Source of the DNA: Guadua angustifolia
Taxonomy: Eukaryota; Streptophyta; Magnoliopsida; Poales; Poaceae
Assembly (NCBI GenBank): GCA_036346375.1
Contig: CM070517.1
Span: 13,619,161-13,683,160 of the forward strand
Direction: 5' to 3'
Length of the DNA: 64,000 nt
Positions 33,174-44,632 of this stretch are shown piece after piece. Every line of letters starts with the position of its first letter. Position 1 is the first letter of the stretch. The translations under genes and the position numbers were made by a program. The notes under the pieces were generated by a model, which saw only the letters and a program-made list of their open reading frames with translations, searched no databases and had not been told where the DNA came from.

Positions 33174-34443
33174 TTAGATCGGCACATGACCAAGTTTCAA
33201 AATATATAAACCATTAACTATAGGACAATTACCATAGAACATATCACTTTTATAAATAGAACAACAATTGTTCTTACCAACAAAGTGATAACCCTCTGCC
33301 TCCAAACATGAAGCAGAGATAATATTTGTACTCAAAGATGGAACATAATAACAATTATTTAGTTCCAGAACTAATCCTGAAGGTAAAGATAATGGATAAG
33401 TGCCAACAGCCAATCTAGCAACTCTTGCTTTATTGCCTACACAAAGCTCTACTTTGTCTTTTGCCAAACTTCTACTCTTTATTAGTCTTTGCATCGAGTT
33501 GCAAATATGAGCAACTGATCCAGTATCAAATACCCAAGAACTAATATGTGAAGTAGCAATATTGATCTCTATAACATTAATACCTGAAGTGAAAGTCTTA
33601 CTTCCATTCTTCTTATCTGCCAAGTACTTCGTACAGTTCTTTTTCCAGTGCCATGTCCCCTTGCAGTAAAAGCAAATGGCATCGGGTGCAGATCCAGCCT
33701 TTTGCTTCTGAAGCTTAGACTTGTTGCTCGAGATCTCACCTTGAGACTTACTCGCACCCTTATCCTGACCACTAGTCTTAGAGAACTTCTTCTTAAAATT
33801 TGTAGTCTTTTGAACCATCATCACATGATTAGAGCTTTTCTTAATGCTCTCTTCGGCTGACTTGAGCATACCATGCAGATCGGTCAAGCCCTTTTCCATG
33901 CCATTCATATGAAAGTTCAAAATAAATGGTTCATAGCTTTGAGGGAGCGATTGGAGAACCAGATCAGTGGCCAACTCTTGACCAAGGGGAAAACCAAGTT
34001 TTCCCAAGCTCCCAATATAACCAAAAACATGAGGGCTGACTGGACTCCTTTCAGCTAGCCTGCACGCAAACAAGGACTTCGTGGTATTGTACCTCTCAGC
34101 CCTAGCTTGATTCTCAAACATGCCTTTTAAACCCACAATCATATTATAGGCATCCACGTCCTCATATTGCTTCTAAAGCTTCGGAGTTCATGGTGACAAG
34201 CATGAGATAGCTAACATCAACGACATCAGTGTAATGCTTTTCATACTCATTCTTTTCAGCTCGAGTGGCATTCTCAGTAGGTTCATTGGGGTAGGGTTTC
34301 TCTAGAACATATTCCTTCTTTTCTTGTTTGAGAACAATTCTCATATTGCAATACCAGTCAATAAAGTTTGTTCCATTCAATTTATTCTTTTCAAGAATCG
34401 AACGCAAGCTAAAACTAGGTGCGGAGGAAGTAGTAGGTGCCAT
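33174..34443 (-). pseudogene. Copia gag and protease
   Basis: Gag starts MAPTTSSAPSFSLRSIL (34443). A break near 34160 shifts the frame, after which 34157-33174 stays open for 327 codons. This part contains the gag core, a CCHC zinc knuckle CFYCKGTWHWKKNC (near 33670-33630) and the aspartic protease motif WVFDTGSVAHICNS (near 33535-33495). Capsid, nucleocapsid and protease are thus all recognisable. Confidence 0.88.
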
Positions 34444-35700
34444 TTAATCACTACAACGTAAATATGCAACAGATAAGCACTATGTTTATGTATGATCTTC
34501 TACTAAACATTTTAATAAAAGATATTCCCACTATATGAAACCATATTCCCTCTGACAACATATAGTGAGTCAAGATCCAAATTTCATTAAGTCCTAGTGA
34601 GCTTTGGCATCACTGCTAGAAACCTAATGTCATTCGGTAAGCAACACCTTGCTAATTACATCTTATGTAATTCTTGCTGGTTGAGTGACATCTCATGTCA
34701 TCGACACAACACCATGCCCCTAGGCCCAGAACCATTTTGGTAGCCTAGTCAAGTTGAACCAATGTTTGCATGCACGTGTCTGACACGTACCCTACCATGT
34801 CAAGATATATAGCTGCACTCTGCTTTGGCAGATGCACTAGTCAATGATCAAGACTCAATAGTTGAAACAATTTGGAAGGGCATCAAATTAACTTAATTTT
34901 CTTTGAGGGATACTACTCTAACATGATCGAATTATCTATTATAATCGCATGTAAAGCAGTGTAACGTAAAATAAATCACAGATAATCACATTAAGCTGTG
35001 AAATAGTATCGCCCTTGACATAGCAAACTCCATTACCACGCCACCTATTCACCGAGCCATCATGCTGGAGATCTTCACCCTACCTAGCTATTACTCCTAA
35101 TAGTAATTAATGAATTACATCGATCGTCAAACATCACAAATCGACACGCAGGCCGTTATACAATTATTGTAGCCTTTGGCTATTTTTCACGACACGCAGG
35201 TCATGACCATGCATCACATACATGACAGCCATACTATTCACATATTGTCCTGCAAAAACAAGTTATGCAAAGAATCCAATATATCGACCTACGCGGGGTC
35301 AAGGGGCGGCAACCCCTCAATGCTTCTGGGGCAACCCCCGAGACGAAAAAATTTGGGCATGCATTCGGTATATAGATTTCCTTGGAAAAATTTCATCAGA
35401 TTAATCAAATTCTGAATCGATCTTATCAATCTGATTTCCATTGAAAAATCGCTCTGCTTGATTGGACCCATACGTCTAAGGGTTGTTGTTGACCATAATG
35501 GCGGAAACCGACCAGTAAGGGTAATCAAACGATGCCGCCATATACAACTGATAAATCAGAATAGATTGATCTATCATGAAACCCTAAATCCGAAAGCCAA
35601 AACTTGATTGATCTAGGTCATCACACCAAACCAGCAATAGATCCAATCTACTACTGCCACACATCACACATGTGTGAATCATCCAGATTATAAACTAGAC
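34444..35700 (-). other. Copia 5' leader, unusually long, no gene seen
   Basis: About 1.26 kb lies between the primer site and the gag ATG. No coding sequence is supported. A GC-rich patch with GGGGCGGCAACCCC sits near 35302. It may carry packaging or leader structure, or hidden old insertions. Confidence 0.55.
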
Positions 35701-35718
35701 AACCTGGCTCTGATACCA
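35701..35718 (-). other. Copia primer binding site (tRNA-Met)
   Basis: The minus strand reads TGGTATCAGAGCCAGGTT, one base after the LTR end, complementary to the 3' end of initiator tRNA-Met. Confidence 0.9.
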
Positions 35719-35719
35719 C

Positions 35720-35747
35720 TGAAGGGATGCGGGTAGGCTACGCTAGC
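35720..35747 (-). mobile_element. Copia 5' LTR, first fragment (right LTR)
   Basis: TGAAGGGATGCGGGTAGG matches the start of the left LTR (17074). It breaks after GCTACGCTAG where Tat-B is inserted. The LTR resumes at about 60323; about 50 bp present in the left LTR are missing between the two fragments. Confidence 0.85.
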
Positions 35748-36216
35748 TGTGGAGTACATGAACCCTGGGTATCCACAAGGCAGGCCAAACGGATCATCTA
35801 GGGGAGGATGGGCTGGGCCAGCAGCATGAAGATGGATACCACCTAGACCGCTTCCAACGTGCGCGACAAGAGGATTCTAAAGATAGCAACCAACCTTATT
35901 TAGGTAGGATACGAGTATAATCCTGACCGTTATCATGTTCAACGGATAAGGAAATAGATATAATCTCCGTCTTGTAACCGTTCAGGACTCTCCCTTGTAA
36001 TCGCACCCCTCTACTATATAAAGGAGGGTAGGGTAACATCATCATCAGAAGATCATCAGCAATAAGCTAGACATGCATAATCCTAGAGCACATGACTAGG
36101 GTATTATCTCCTCCACGAGAGCCCGAACCTGTATAATTCCTGCGTCTTGTGCTACCATTGAGTTTGGATCCAACGCCTAGCCCCATTTTCATTATTGCCG
36201 ACAACAAATGTCGATA
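35748..36216 (+). mobile_element. Tat-B 5' LTR
   Basis: 469 bp, starting TGTGGAGTACATGAACCC and ending AACAAATGTCGATA. The 3' half resembles the Tat-A LTR; the 5' half differs. TATA box at 36014-36022 (CTATATAAA). Confidence 0.88.
36014..36022 (+). promoter_or_regulatory. TATA box of Tat-B LTR
   Basis: CTATATAAA followed by GGAGGGTAGGG, in the U3/R position about 200 bp before the LTR end. Confidence 0.7.
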
Positions 36217-36236
36217 GTTGGCGCGTCAGGTAGGGG
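36217..36236 (+). other. Tat-B primer binding site
   Basis: GTTGGCGCGTCAGGTAGGGG directly follows the LTR. It is nearly the same as the site of Tat-A. Confidence 0.7.
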
Positions 36237-36265
36237 CTGCATCAGGATCTATCTCATCAAGCTCG

Positions 36266-38790
36266 ATGGCGATCCCCAGCAGAGTTGTTGACACCTTCGC
36301 ACCTGCCCAGGCTTTCCACTTTGGGAGCCTGGACTTCATCGCCGATAATCTTGGTAAGCTTACCCTTTCGGATTCGGATCAGATCCAATCTGGAAAAAGG
36401 TGCCATTGCTCCTTTGACCGAATGACCGCTCGGATCAGGGAATGCCACGGCCATCTGCTCTCGGGCAGTAAGCCAGGGATCTGCTCCTCGACTCAAAGAC
36501 GGGAAAGGTCCGGTCAAGGACGAGTCCCGAGTGGTGGGAAACATCAATAGCAAACCACTCGGATTCGGAGATCAATTTAGTTTGTCTCCTTGTTCTTCTG
36601 ATTCAAAGGGCAGTGCAGGAAGCTGCCAAGGCTTTCGCGACATCTTCCTGATTGAAGACCATCGGACTGAGTCCCAGCAACAGAAGGATGCCGCGGAGGC
36701 AGAGCGCCTTTATTGCGAAGCCTAGGAGGTGCGAGCGAAGTCTCTCCAAACCAGGGGCCACAATGTCAATGAGGACATCCTGCAGATGAAGATGGGGAAC
36801 CAATCCGTTTTCTATACCCCTCAGTAGAATATCGTCTCCTCAAAGACACTGTTGGACACCCTAGGACCAATGCTCGGTCCTGACAGCCCAGCTGCCCCGA
36901 TCGTGGCCCAAGTTAAGGCCATGGTGACGGCAACAGCAATTCAACACAACCAGGAAGAACTAGCGGAGAAGGCATACTCTCACGCCCGCACGGCCACTCA
37001 GACTGCAAGCAGCAATATTGCCCATAGTCGATCCATGCGCGGCTAGCAAGAGCTTCATCGAGGCGAGGATCCCCGGGGGAGCATTAGCCGTGATCTTCGT
37101 TTGGACCTTAATGCCAGGCAACGTGAACGGGAAGATGATGAATGCTGCCGGCGCGAAGACGACTACGAGCGTTTTGGTATCGACCGTGATGGCCGGGACG
37201 ACCGCTGGGATCTACACCGCCGCGGTCGAAACGACGATGAGGGCCACCGAGTTAGAATGCCACCTCAACGATCTCCGCACTGACGTAGCGATGGGCCCAT
37301 TGATGGTGTCCGTGCTTTCACTCCCAGGTTCCGCCGAGTGGTCTAGCCCGAAGGTTTCAATCCTAAGGGCATCACCAAATTCGATGGGGAGAGGGACCCA
37401 GAAGCTTGGCTACAGGTCTATTCTCTCGCTATCAAGGCAGCCGGAGGTGACCACAATGTGATGGCGAACTATTTGCTAGTCACGCTCACCCCGTCGGCTC
37501 AAGCTTGGCTCACAGGACTTCTAGAGAACTTGATAGATTCCTGGGGAGATCTTTGTGACCAATTCATCGCTAACTTCTAGGGCACTTATGAGAGGCTTGG
37601 GTCCCCATGGGACTTGTACCAGCTCCATCAGAAGAAGGATGAGTCTCTTCGGGAGTTCATTAGGCGCTTCATGCAGAAAAAGAACACCATTCGAGATGTC
37701 TCTGAAGCGGTCGTCATAGCGGCATTCCAGAAGGGCGTCTGCGATGTTGACTTGATCAAAAAGATGTCCCGAAAGCCGCCATCTATGGTAAAAGAGATGT
37801 TCGCCCGAGCGGATCGCTATGCCATGGCCTGGATGCCCTAGCAGAGCGCTAGGAGGATCGTCCGCGGTAGAGGGACAGAAAGGATCACGCCGTGTCCTCA
37901 AGCAGAAGGATTGGAAGCGGAAGGGCGAGGAGTTGGTTGCGATAGCTGAGCGCGGTAGGCCTCGAGCTCCCCGGACAGATGACTATGACAAGGTAATGGA
38001 TGCAGTCTGTCCCTTCCATCCCAAGGGGAAGCATGCCGCCAAAGACTGCTTCACTCTTAAAAGGTTCACGAAGGAAAGCAACAAGCGAGTGGTCCAAGAT
38101 AAAGGAGAGGCGAGAAAGAAACAAGACCCCCCTGAAGATGATGGAGGTGAATATCAGACGACCGAACGTGAGCTCGGTTACATATTCGGGGGCTTGGCAG
38201 CGTATGAGTCCAAGCGGAAGCAGGAACTTACCGCCCGGGAAGTCAACGCTGTCACGCCAGCAACCCCCCAATACCTGAGGTGGTCCGAGGTCCCAATCAT
38301 ATTCGACCGCTTAGATCATCCTGACCATATTCCTTACCCAGGTAGATATCCTCCAGTACTCGACCCTGTTATTCGCAGCGTTAGGCTCAAGAGGGTGTTG
38401 GTTGACGGAGGGAGTGGATTCAATGTTCTTTTCTCCAAGACCTTCGATGATATGAAGATCCCCTGCACGGAGCTGAAGCGTGGATCATCGCCATTCCACG
38501 GGGTAATCCCTTGGACCTCGACGGTACCACTCGAGCATATCACCTTGCTGGTCACGTTCGGGACCAAGGACAACTACCAGACGGAATACCTTAACTTTGA
38601 AGTAGCTAATTTTGAGACGGCATACCATGCCATCTTGGGAAGGCTGTGCCTAGCTAGATTCATGGCTGTGCCTCATTATACTTACCTTGCGTTGAAGATG
38701 CTAGGACCGAAGGGCATTATCACGATTCGTGGTGATGTCAAACAGTCCTTCGTGTGCGACAGGGAGAGTTGCGAGATGGCTGAGAAGTAG
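36266..38790 (+). pseudogene. Tat-B gag and protease
   Basis: The start is the ATG at 36266 in MAIPSRVVD. The gag core has LYQLHQKKDESLREFI and MQKKNTIRDVSEAVVIAAF (37614-37730). The zinc-like motif CPFHPKGKHAAKDC (CX2HX4HX4C) lies near 38007. Protease: VLVDGGSGFNVLFSKTFDDM (near 38396). The last frame (37819-38790, 323 codons) is open. TAG stops replace Gln codons at 37578 and 37850 and end the frame at 38788. Frameshifts near 36720, 37050 and 37820 are also likely. Confidence 0.85.
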
Positions 38791-39900
38791 GAAGCAGCGG
38801 CTGACCGGGAGAAGATCCGTCTAGCGGCTACGCTCCGCTAGGAAGGAGACGTCCCAATTAAGAAGCAGGCCAAGCAAAGCATGAAGCATGATGAGGGAGT
38901 CAAGAAGGTGATACTTGACCCGTCCAACTCGTCCTAGGCGGCCCTGATTGGGACAGGGCTTGATCATAAATAGGAAGACACGCTCGTTACTTTCCTTTGG
39001 GCAAACCGGAACATTTTTGCTTGGAAGCCATCAGATATGCCCGGTGTTCCCAGGGAGGTGATCGAGCACTCCCTCAATATCGACGAGAAGGCAAAGCCTA
39101 TCAAGCAGCGGCTCCAACGGTTTGTGCAAGATCAACGCGATGCCATCAAGGAAGAGATCACTAAGCTTTTAGCCGCAGGATTCATAAAAGAAGTGTATCA
39201 TCCCAACTGGTTAGCGAACCCAGTTCTTGTTCGTAAAAAGAATAAAAGTTGGTGCATGTGTGTTGATTATACCGATCTCAATAAGGCATGTCCAAAGGAT
39301 TCATTCAGATTACCTCGCATTGACCAGGTGGTGGATTCGACCGTTGGGTGTGAGCTCCTAAGTTTTCTAGATGCCTACTTGGGATATCACCAGATTAGGT
39401 TGAAAGAGGAAGACTGCATCAAGACCTCGTTCATCACCCTATTCGGCGCTTTCTGCTATGTCACAATGCCATTCGGGTTGAAAAACGCTGGCACAACCTA
39501 TCAACGCGCGATACAGCGGTGTTTTCACACTCAACTCAAATGCAACGAGGAAGCATACGTAGACGATGTTGTCGTCAAATTTTGCGTAAAGGAGGACCTC
39601 ATATCTGACTTGGTCAAGACATTTGAAAGCCTGAGGGCCTACAAGATGAAGCTCAACCCCGAGAAGTATATCTTCGGAGTCCCTTTGGGAAAGCTACTCG
39701 GATTTATCATGTCGCATCGTGGTATCGAGGCAAACTCGGAGAAGATCAATGCCATCCTGAAGATGAAACCCCCGACTTGCCAAAAGGATGTACAGAAACT
39801 CACGGGATGCATGGTGGCACTTGGCAGGTTCATTTCCCACCTGGGATCGTGGGGGATGCCATTTTCAAGCTCTTGAAGAAGTAGGGCAACTTCCAGTGGA
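38791..39900 (+). pseudogene. Tat-B reverse transcriptase
   Basis: A frame of 279 codons (39037-39876) is open. It includes FIKEVYHPNWLANPVLVRK, CVDYTDLNKACPKDSFRLP, MPFGLKNAGTTYQRAIQR, the catalytic AYVDDVVVKF and KLTGCMVALGRFISHLG. The linker before it (38791-39036) carries several in-frame TAG codons, one of which (38971) is shared with Tat-A. A one-base frame change occurs near 39870, and a TAG stands at 39882. Confidence 0.88.
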
Positions 39901-40543
39901 CTCTTGAGGCGCAACAGGCTTTCGAGGATCTTAAGGCATTCTTGACCACGCCGCCGATATTGGTCTCACCGATGCCCAAGAACCCTTTTGCTCTACATAT
40001 CAGCAAAAACTCATGTAGTCAATGCTGCAATTGTTGTGGAGCGAGAGAAGACAGGACACCTGTAGAAGGTTCAGCGCCCAGTTTATTTGCTCAGCGAGGT
40101 GCTGGGCGAGTCTAAGGTATGATACCCGCAAGTGCAGATGCTATTGTATGTTGTACTACTTACTACTCACAAGCTTAAGCATTATTTCCAAGAACATTCG
40201 ATTTCGGTGGTTACTTCCTTTCCGATCAGGGACATACTCCACAATCGGGAAGCCACTGGGAGAATCGTGAAGTGGGCAGTCGAGCTTGGAGCTTTCAAGA
40301 TCTCTTTCAAGCCACGAACCGCCATCAAGTCCCAAGTGCTCGCTGACTTCGCCACTGAGTGGGTAGAGCTACAGAATCCCACAGTCATTGAGGAGCTCGA
40401 GTATTGGACAATGTACTTCGATGGTTCCCTCATGCTCAGCGGCACAAGAGCTGGCGTAGTGCTCATCTCCCGACAGGGGATCGATTGAAGTACATCCTTC
40501 AAATTCACTTTTCAGCATCAAACAACACCGTCGAGTATGAGGC
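39901..40543 (+). pseudogene. Tat-B RNase H, first part
   Basis: It reads the connection and RNase H start: QAFEDLKAFLTTPP, then TAG at 40073 in place of Gln, RPVYLLSEVLGESK, then LADFATEWVEL and YFDGSLMLSGTRAGVVLIS. It is cut at 40543 by Tat-C in the motif VEYEA. The rest is at 52081. Removing Tat-C and one GAGGC restores continuity of the sequence. Confidence 0.85.
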
Positions 40544-41186
40544 TGTTGGCACCAAAAATGTGAAGAGGGTTCCTGGCCCACAACACACTAGACGAACGCC
40601 GGGTTCTGTTGCGCGAGCGTGCCAATCGATTTGACCCTGCAATCGATAAGGGAGGTAATGTGAAATTCGATCAAGCCGATCTTTGAAGCGAATCGGCTAA
40701 GAATCAAGAATCGACCGAAGCCGATTAGAAGGTAACTAGACTAGTCGATTAAGACTAATCCGAGGGTAAAAGGTAGATTGATTACGAAAAGCGATGCGCA
40801 ACACAGGAGAACAAATCAAACTGAAAAAAAGCCAATGACGATCAAACAATCGGCGATCGCCTTTATTTGATCGATGTCGACTTACAGAGGAAAGATTACA
40901 ATGCTAAAAAGACTAAGAACTACGGAAAGTAAAAACTGGTAGATGTGTTGATTGTTGTGTCCCCTTCTTCAAGCAGCCCCAGCAGCACCTTATATACCCG
41001 CTAGCCGATCAGAATCCTGATCCAACACGACGATGCAATCCGAATCGGCTTCGTAGTTTCCTATTTGGACTCTGTTTCCAAATATTGTCCGTACATTATC
41101 CAAATCCTTTTGAAGCGCTCCGTGTTGTATCCAAACTTATCTTTTCTGCCGATCCTTCTCGTAGTTTCCAAAAATTGGTGCAAACA
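40544..41186 (-). mobile_element. Tat-C 3' LTR (left)
   Basis: 643 bp, TGTTGGCACCA ... TGGTGCAAACA. It is very similar to the right LTR but differs by clusters of small indels near 40560-40640. Confidence 0.9.
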
Positions 41187-41203
41187 TATGCCCCCCATTT
41201 TTG
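41187..41203 (-). other. Tat-C polypurine tract
   Basis: The minus strand reads AAAAATGGGGGGCATA immediately before the LTR, fixing the orientation. Confidence 0.7.
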
Positions 41204-41411
41204 GAAGATAACTTGTTATCTTTCAAAAATCCATCGTCTGCTCCTCCATTGACTTTATTCTTCATTGGCTTCATTCTTCATCGGCTTCGTCTTTGGCTGA
41301 GGAACTGTTCTAGTAACCGCTTGTTTTAATTGTGCCGTAAAAAATCTCAATGCGTTTTAATGTCACGCGTCGCCTCGAATTCACTTCCCACCACTTTTGC
41401 TTTTCACCGCG

Positions 41412-41421
41412 CTATATATAT
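41412..41421 (+). promoter_or_regulatory. TATA box of the Tat-C antisense gene
   Basis: CTATATATAT lies about 115 bp upstream of the antisense ATG (41535), on the strand opposite to gag-pol. Confidence 0.65.
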
Positions 41422-41534
41422 ACGCGGGACCCCCACGGTCATTTTCACGCGCTCCTGCTCTCGCACCCTCTGCAATCGGCTTCCATTGACTTCTACTTAC
41501 GGTGATCAACCTCTCAGCTCCCTCAGTCGGCTGA

Positions 41535-44484
41535 ATGGATCCTTCAAAGGTACTCATCCTGATCCCCGAAAGTGATGACCAGTATTACTTAGGACCGATA
41601 GGGAACTTCGATGCCGATACTGTGATTAACGTAGAAATACCGAGACTCCCCTTATCGGACCAAGGTTACAATGTGAAGGAGTGGGGCAAAAGTTTTAGGG
41701 CCTGGCCGATGGCGCTCAAGGGATGGAGGAGCTGGTATATTAGAGTATCGGCCCAAAAAAGAGCAGAGTGGGAGCGGATGGGCATAGCCGAATGTCTCCC
41801 TTTGAGTCTAGCTTGCCCGGAAGCCAATGAGCCCTTGGTGGCCACGGCGTGCTATTTTTGGTCCGATACTTTCAATGCTTTCCTTTTTCGTCTGCGGCCT
41901 GTCGGTCCAACCCTTACGGGCGTGGCGAATTATCTTTGCCTAAGACTGATGGAGACCACTATCGGCCTCTGAAGGAAGACCTCAATTCAAGCCGATCCGG
42001 ACAAAGGGTGAAGGGTGGTCAAAGTACATCTGACACAACAACAAAGTAAGCGGGCTTGTATCGGACGAGGAGCACGCAGACCTTCCTCAACCTCGGCTCG
42101 GCGTTTTCTCTTCGTGGTGCATCCTTGGGCCGACCAGTGTACCCGGTTAGTAGCGAAACGACTTGTAGAGGGTCGTCGGCTAGCTCTCGGAAAGATGTTC
42201 TTGGCGCAGATTTATCGAGATGATGTTCGTTATTAGAAGCGGCTTTTTACGGCTTTCTTTGAGTTTGTTATCGGCAATATTGGAGGCCCGTTATGGTTCA
42301 TTCAGCTATGGTTATACAATCTTTTCAGCCGACAACTCATTTGAACCACTTGAAGACTCGGCTTTTCCCGAGAAGATTACTCCCGAAAATGCTACTCCTC
42401 AATTGAGCGAGCCGATCTGCGGTGAGAGGCTCATAATGTGTTCTAGTGGTGATACTAAGATTACTCCGGCTGGTCTAAAAAAGTATCTCTCCTTCTTCCT
42501 GGGTTTGGACAATATAGTTTTCTCCCAACCGGACTTCTTCTCCTATTCTGACTTAGCCAATTTTCAATGGCCTTCTTTCTTACACAGGCGCCGATAGTTA
42601 CGAGATGCCTGATCTCACGTTGATGTTCTATCGGCTTTTCATTTCTCCTTGTACTGCATGTCGGTTTAAATTCGAGAATGAACCTTCCAACCCTCATATG
42701 AATTCTACCATCCTTCTGTCTATGCTCGCCAACTCGGCTTTGGCCAAGTGATTCCTTCTTTACCTCTCTTGGATCGGCTTCAGCCCCGAGCTAAAGTGAC
42801 GAATTTGCTATCGGCCAACGTTGTTCTCGAAATTGCCGATCAATTTCAAATTTCCAATCTGCCGCACTTCTTCCTAAACTCTCGTCGGGCTAGCTGTTTT
42901 ACTGCGTGGTGGTCACGTATTGCCGAGGCTCTCTACTTGGACCGCGACCCATCGGCGATTATAGAAAGGTTTTTGCCCGACTATCATGAGCCGTCGAGAG
43001 TCTCCAGCGCCAGCAAGCATGACGATTCGAGTGAAAGTAGTTCCTCGGGTTACACCGACTCGTCGGTGGCCGTGAGAGGTATCGGCTTTTTCTAAGTAGC
43101 TTTACCGTTTCACTCTCCATTATCCGTGGCTAATCTTTCTTCGACCTATGCAGGCTGTAACCACGCACGAGAAGGCCGTCGATGGCCCATCGGGAAGTGG
43201 GACAAAAGGAAAAAGGCCGCACCAGTCGGTCGGCTTGACCGGCTATACTTCGGGCAACCTTGAGGTAAATAGCCCGTTGCTGGAGGAGCTTACAAAGGAT
43301 CGGCAATCGAGTGAGTATCTGTTCTTTGTCCGATAGGATTGTTTCTTTAAGTCTTTGCGACCCTTTATTGCTGATTCGGAAAACCAAAATCCACGAAGGT
43401 GGTTACCAAGAAAACCCAAAGCGTAAAGAAAAAATCGCCGAGAGCTCCTCTCACGCACCAAACCGATATCGTTGAAGTGAGCTAACTTATCTTACCATTC
43501 TTTGTACTTTTCAAATGTGGCGATACTAATCCTCCGCTTTTCTTTTCACCGACAAAGATCAATTCAAGTAGTCGGCATCTTAGCCGACCATCGAGAACAC
43601 GTCTCATCGTCGACCCACCGCTACCTTCTCCAGATCGGCTTCTGCTACTCCTCGAGCTACTTTGCGCTCAATCGATTCTCTTTGCACCTCAAGCGGTCTT
43701 GTCTCCTCGGTAGACTCCCCGCGCGCCTCGGACGATGTGTCACCGACCCCATGGACTTGCTTGGCTTCAGTTTAGACGACCTCGATGATCTGAAGTCTGG
43801 CGGATGATTATGTTACGGATCTTCGTAACATTATCAGCGTATCCAAGCGTCGGAGATGGTTGTCGCTCTGAGCCAACCATGCAAGATAAGTGAATCGGCT
43901 CTTCAATGAGGTCGATCGGCCAAAGCGCAAATATTAGCTAACACTCGGCCACGAGGGATGCCATGGCCGCCGTAGAAGCCGATCTTCCTCCAGAGACTAT
44001 GGGGGCGATCCTGGGAGTCTGTCACCTCGATGAGCAGAGAGAAGAGGTGGAGGTTGCTCGCGCGCGTATTGCTCGACGAGAGGCACAAAAAGCTGATCGT
44101 CAAGTGCTAGATCGGCTGGTGACTGAGGCCAAAGAGATGAAGCGGCAGTTTGACAAAGATGCTGCTTTCTTGAAATCCACCAAGGCCGAGATTGTTCAAC
44201 TGGAGTCGGCCAAAAAACAACTCGAGGAAGAACTGGCCAAGCTCCAAGATCGGTTGGTCAAGGAACAGGCACAAGTGTCAGCAATGGCGGCCTCCCTTTC
44301 TGATCAGAAGCAGAAGATCGGCCGAACCGTGGCACAAGTTAAGGAGCAATCTGCCAAGATAGTTCCAGTGCCCGGCAGTGCCCAGGCCGATGAGAAGATT
44401 GTTGATGGAGTCCAAGCTGCACTTGCCAAGGCCGCCGGAGCGCTGTCGGCTTTGGGTGCTAGGCTTCCTGGCTCGGGCTTGTAA
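41535..44484 (+). pseudogene. Antisense gene of Tat-C: plant-mobile-domain-like with coiled-coil tail
   Basis: The first frame (41535-41972, 145 codons) starts MDPSKVLILIPESDDQYYLG and includes ATACYFWSDTFNAFLFRLRP, which resembles the plant mobile domain (PF10536). The frame continues broken to about 42260 (SDEEHAAFLN near 42045-42090). A second open part is 42220-42597. The C-terminus (43963-44484, 173 codons) is a strong coiled coil (REAQKADRQVLDRLVTEAKE, EEELAKLQDRLVKEQAQ) ending GARLPGSGL. Introns are likely between 42600 and 43960, as in genes of this kind. The 3' end faces the end of pol (44633), only about 150 bp away. Function unknown; host-derived capture is inferred. Confidence 0.6.
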
Positions 44485-44632
44485 ACTTGTTGTGTTGTGG
44501 TGTTTCAAACAGTGTTGCTTTTGCTGTACCTTTGTTACATGTTTTAATCGGCTGTTTAACCGACTATTTATATCCTATTTAATCGGTTGTTTAAACTGAT
44601 TTTGTTTCTGCACTCTTTGTATCGTACTTTGA

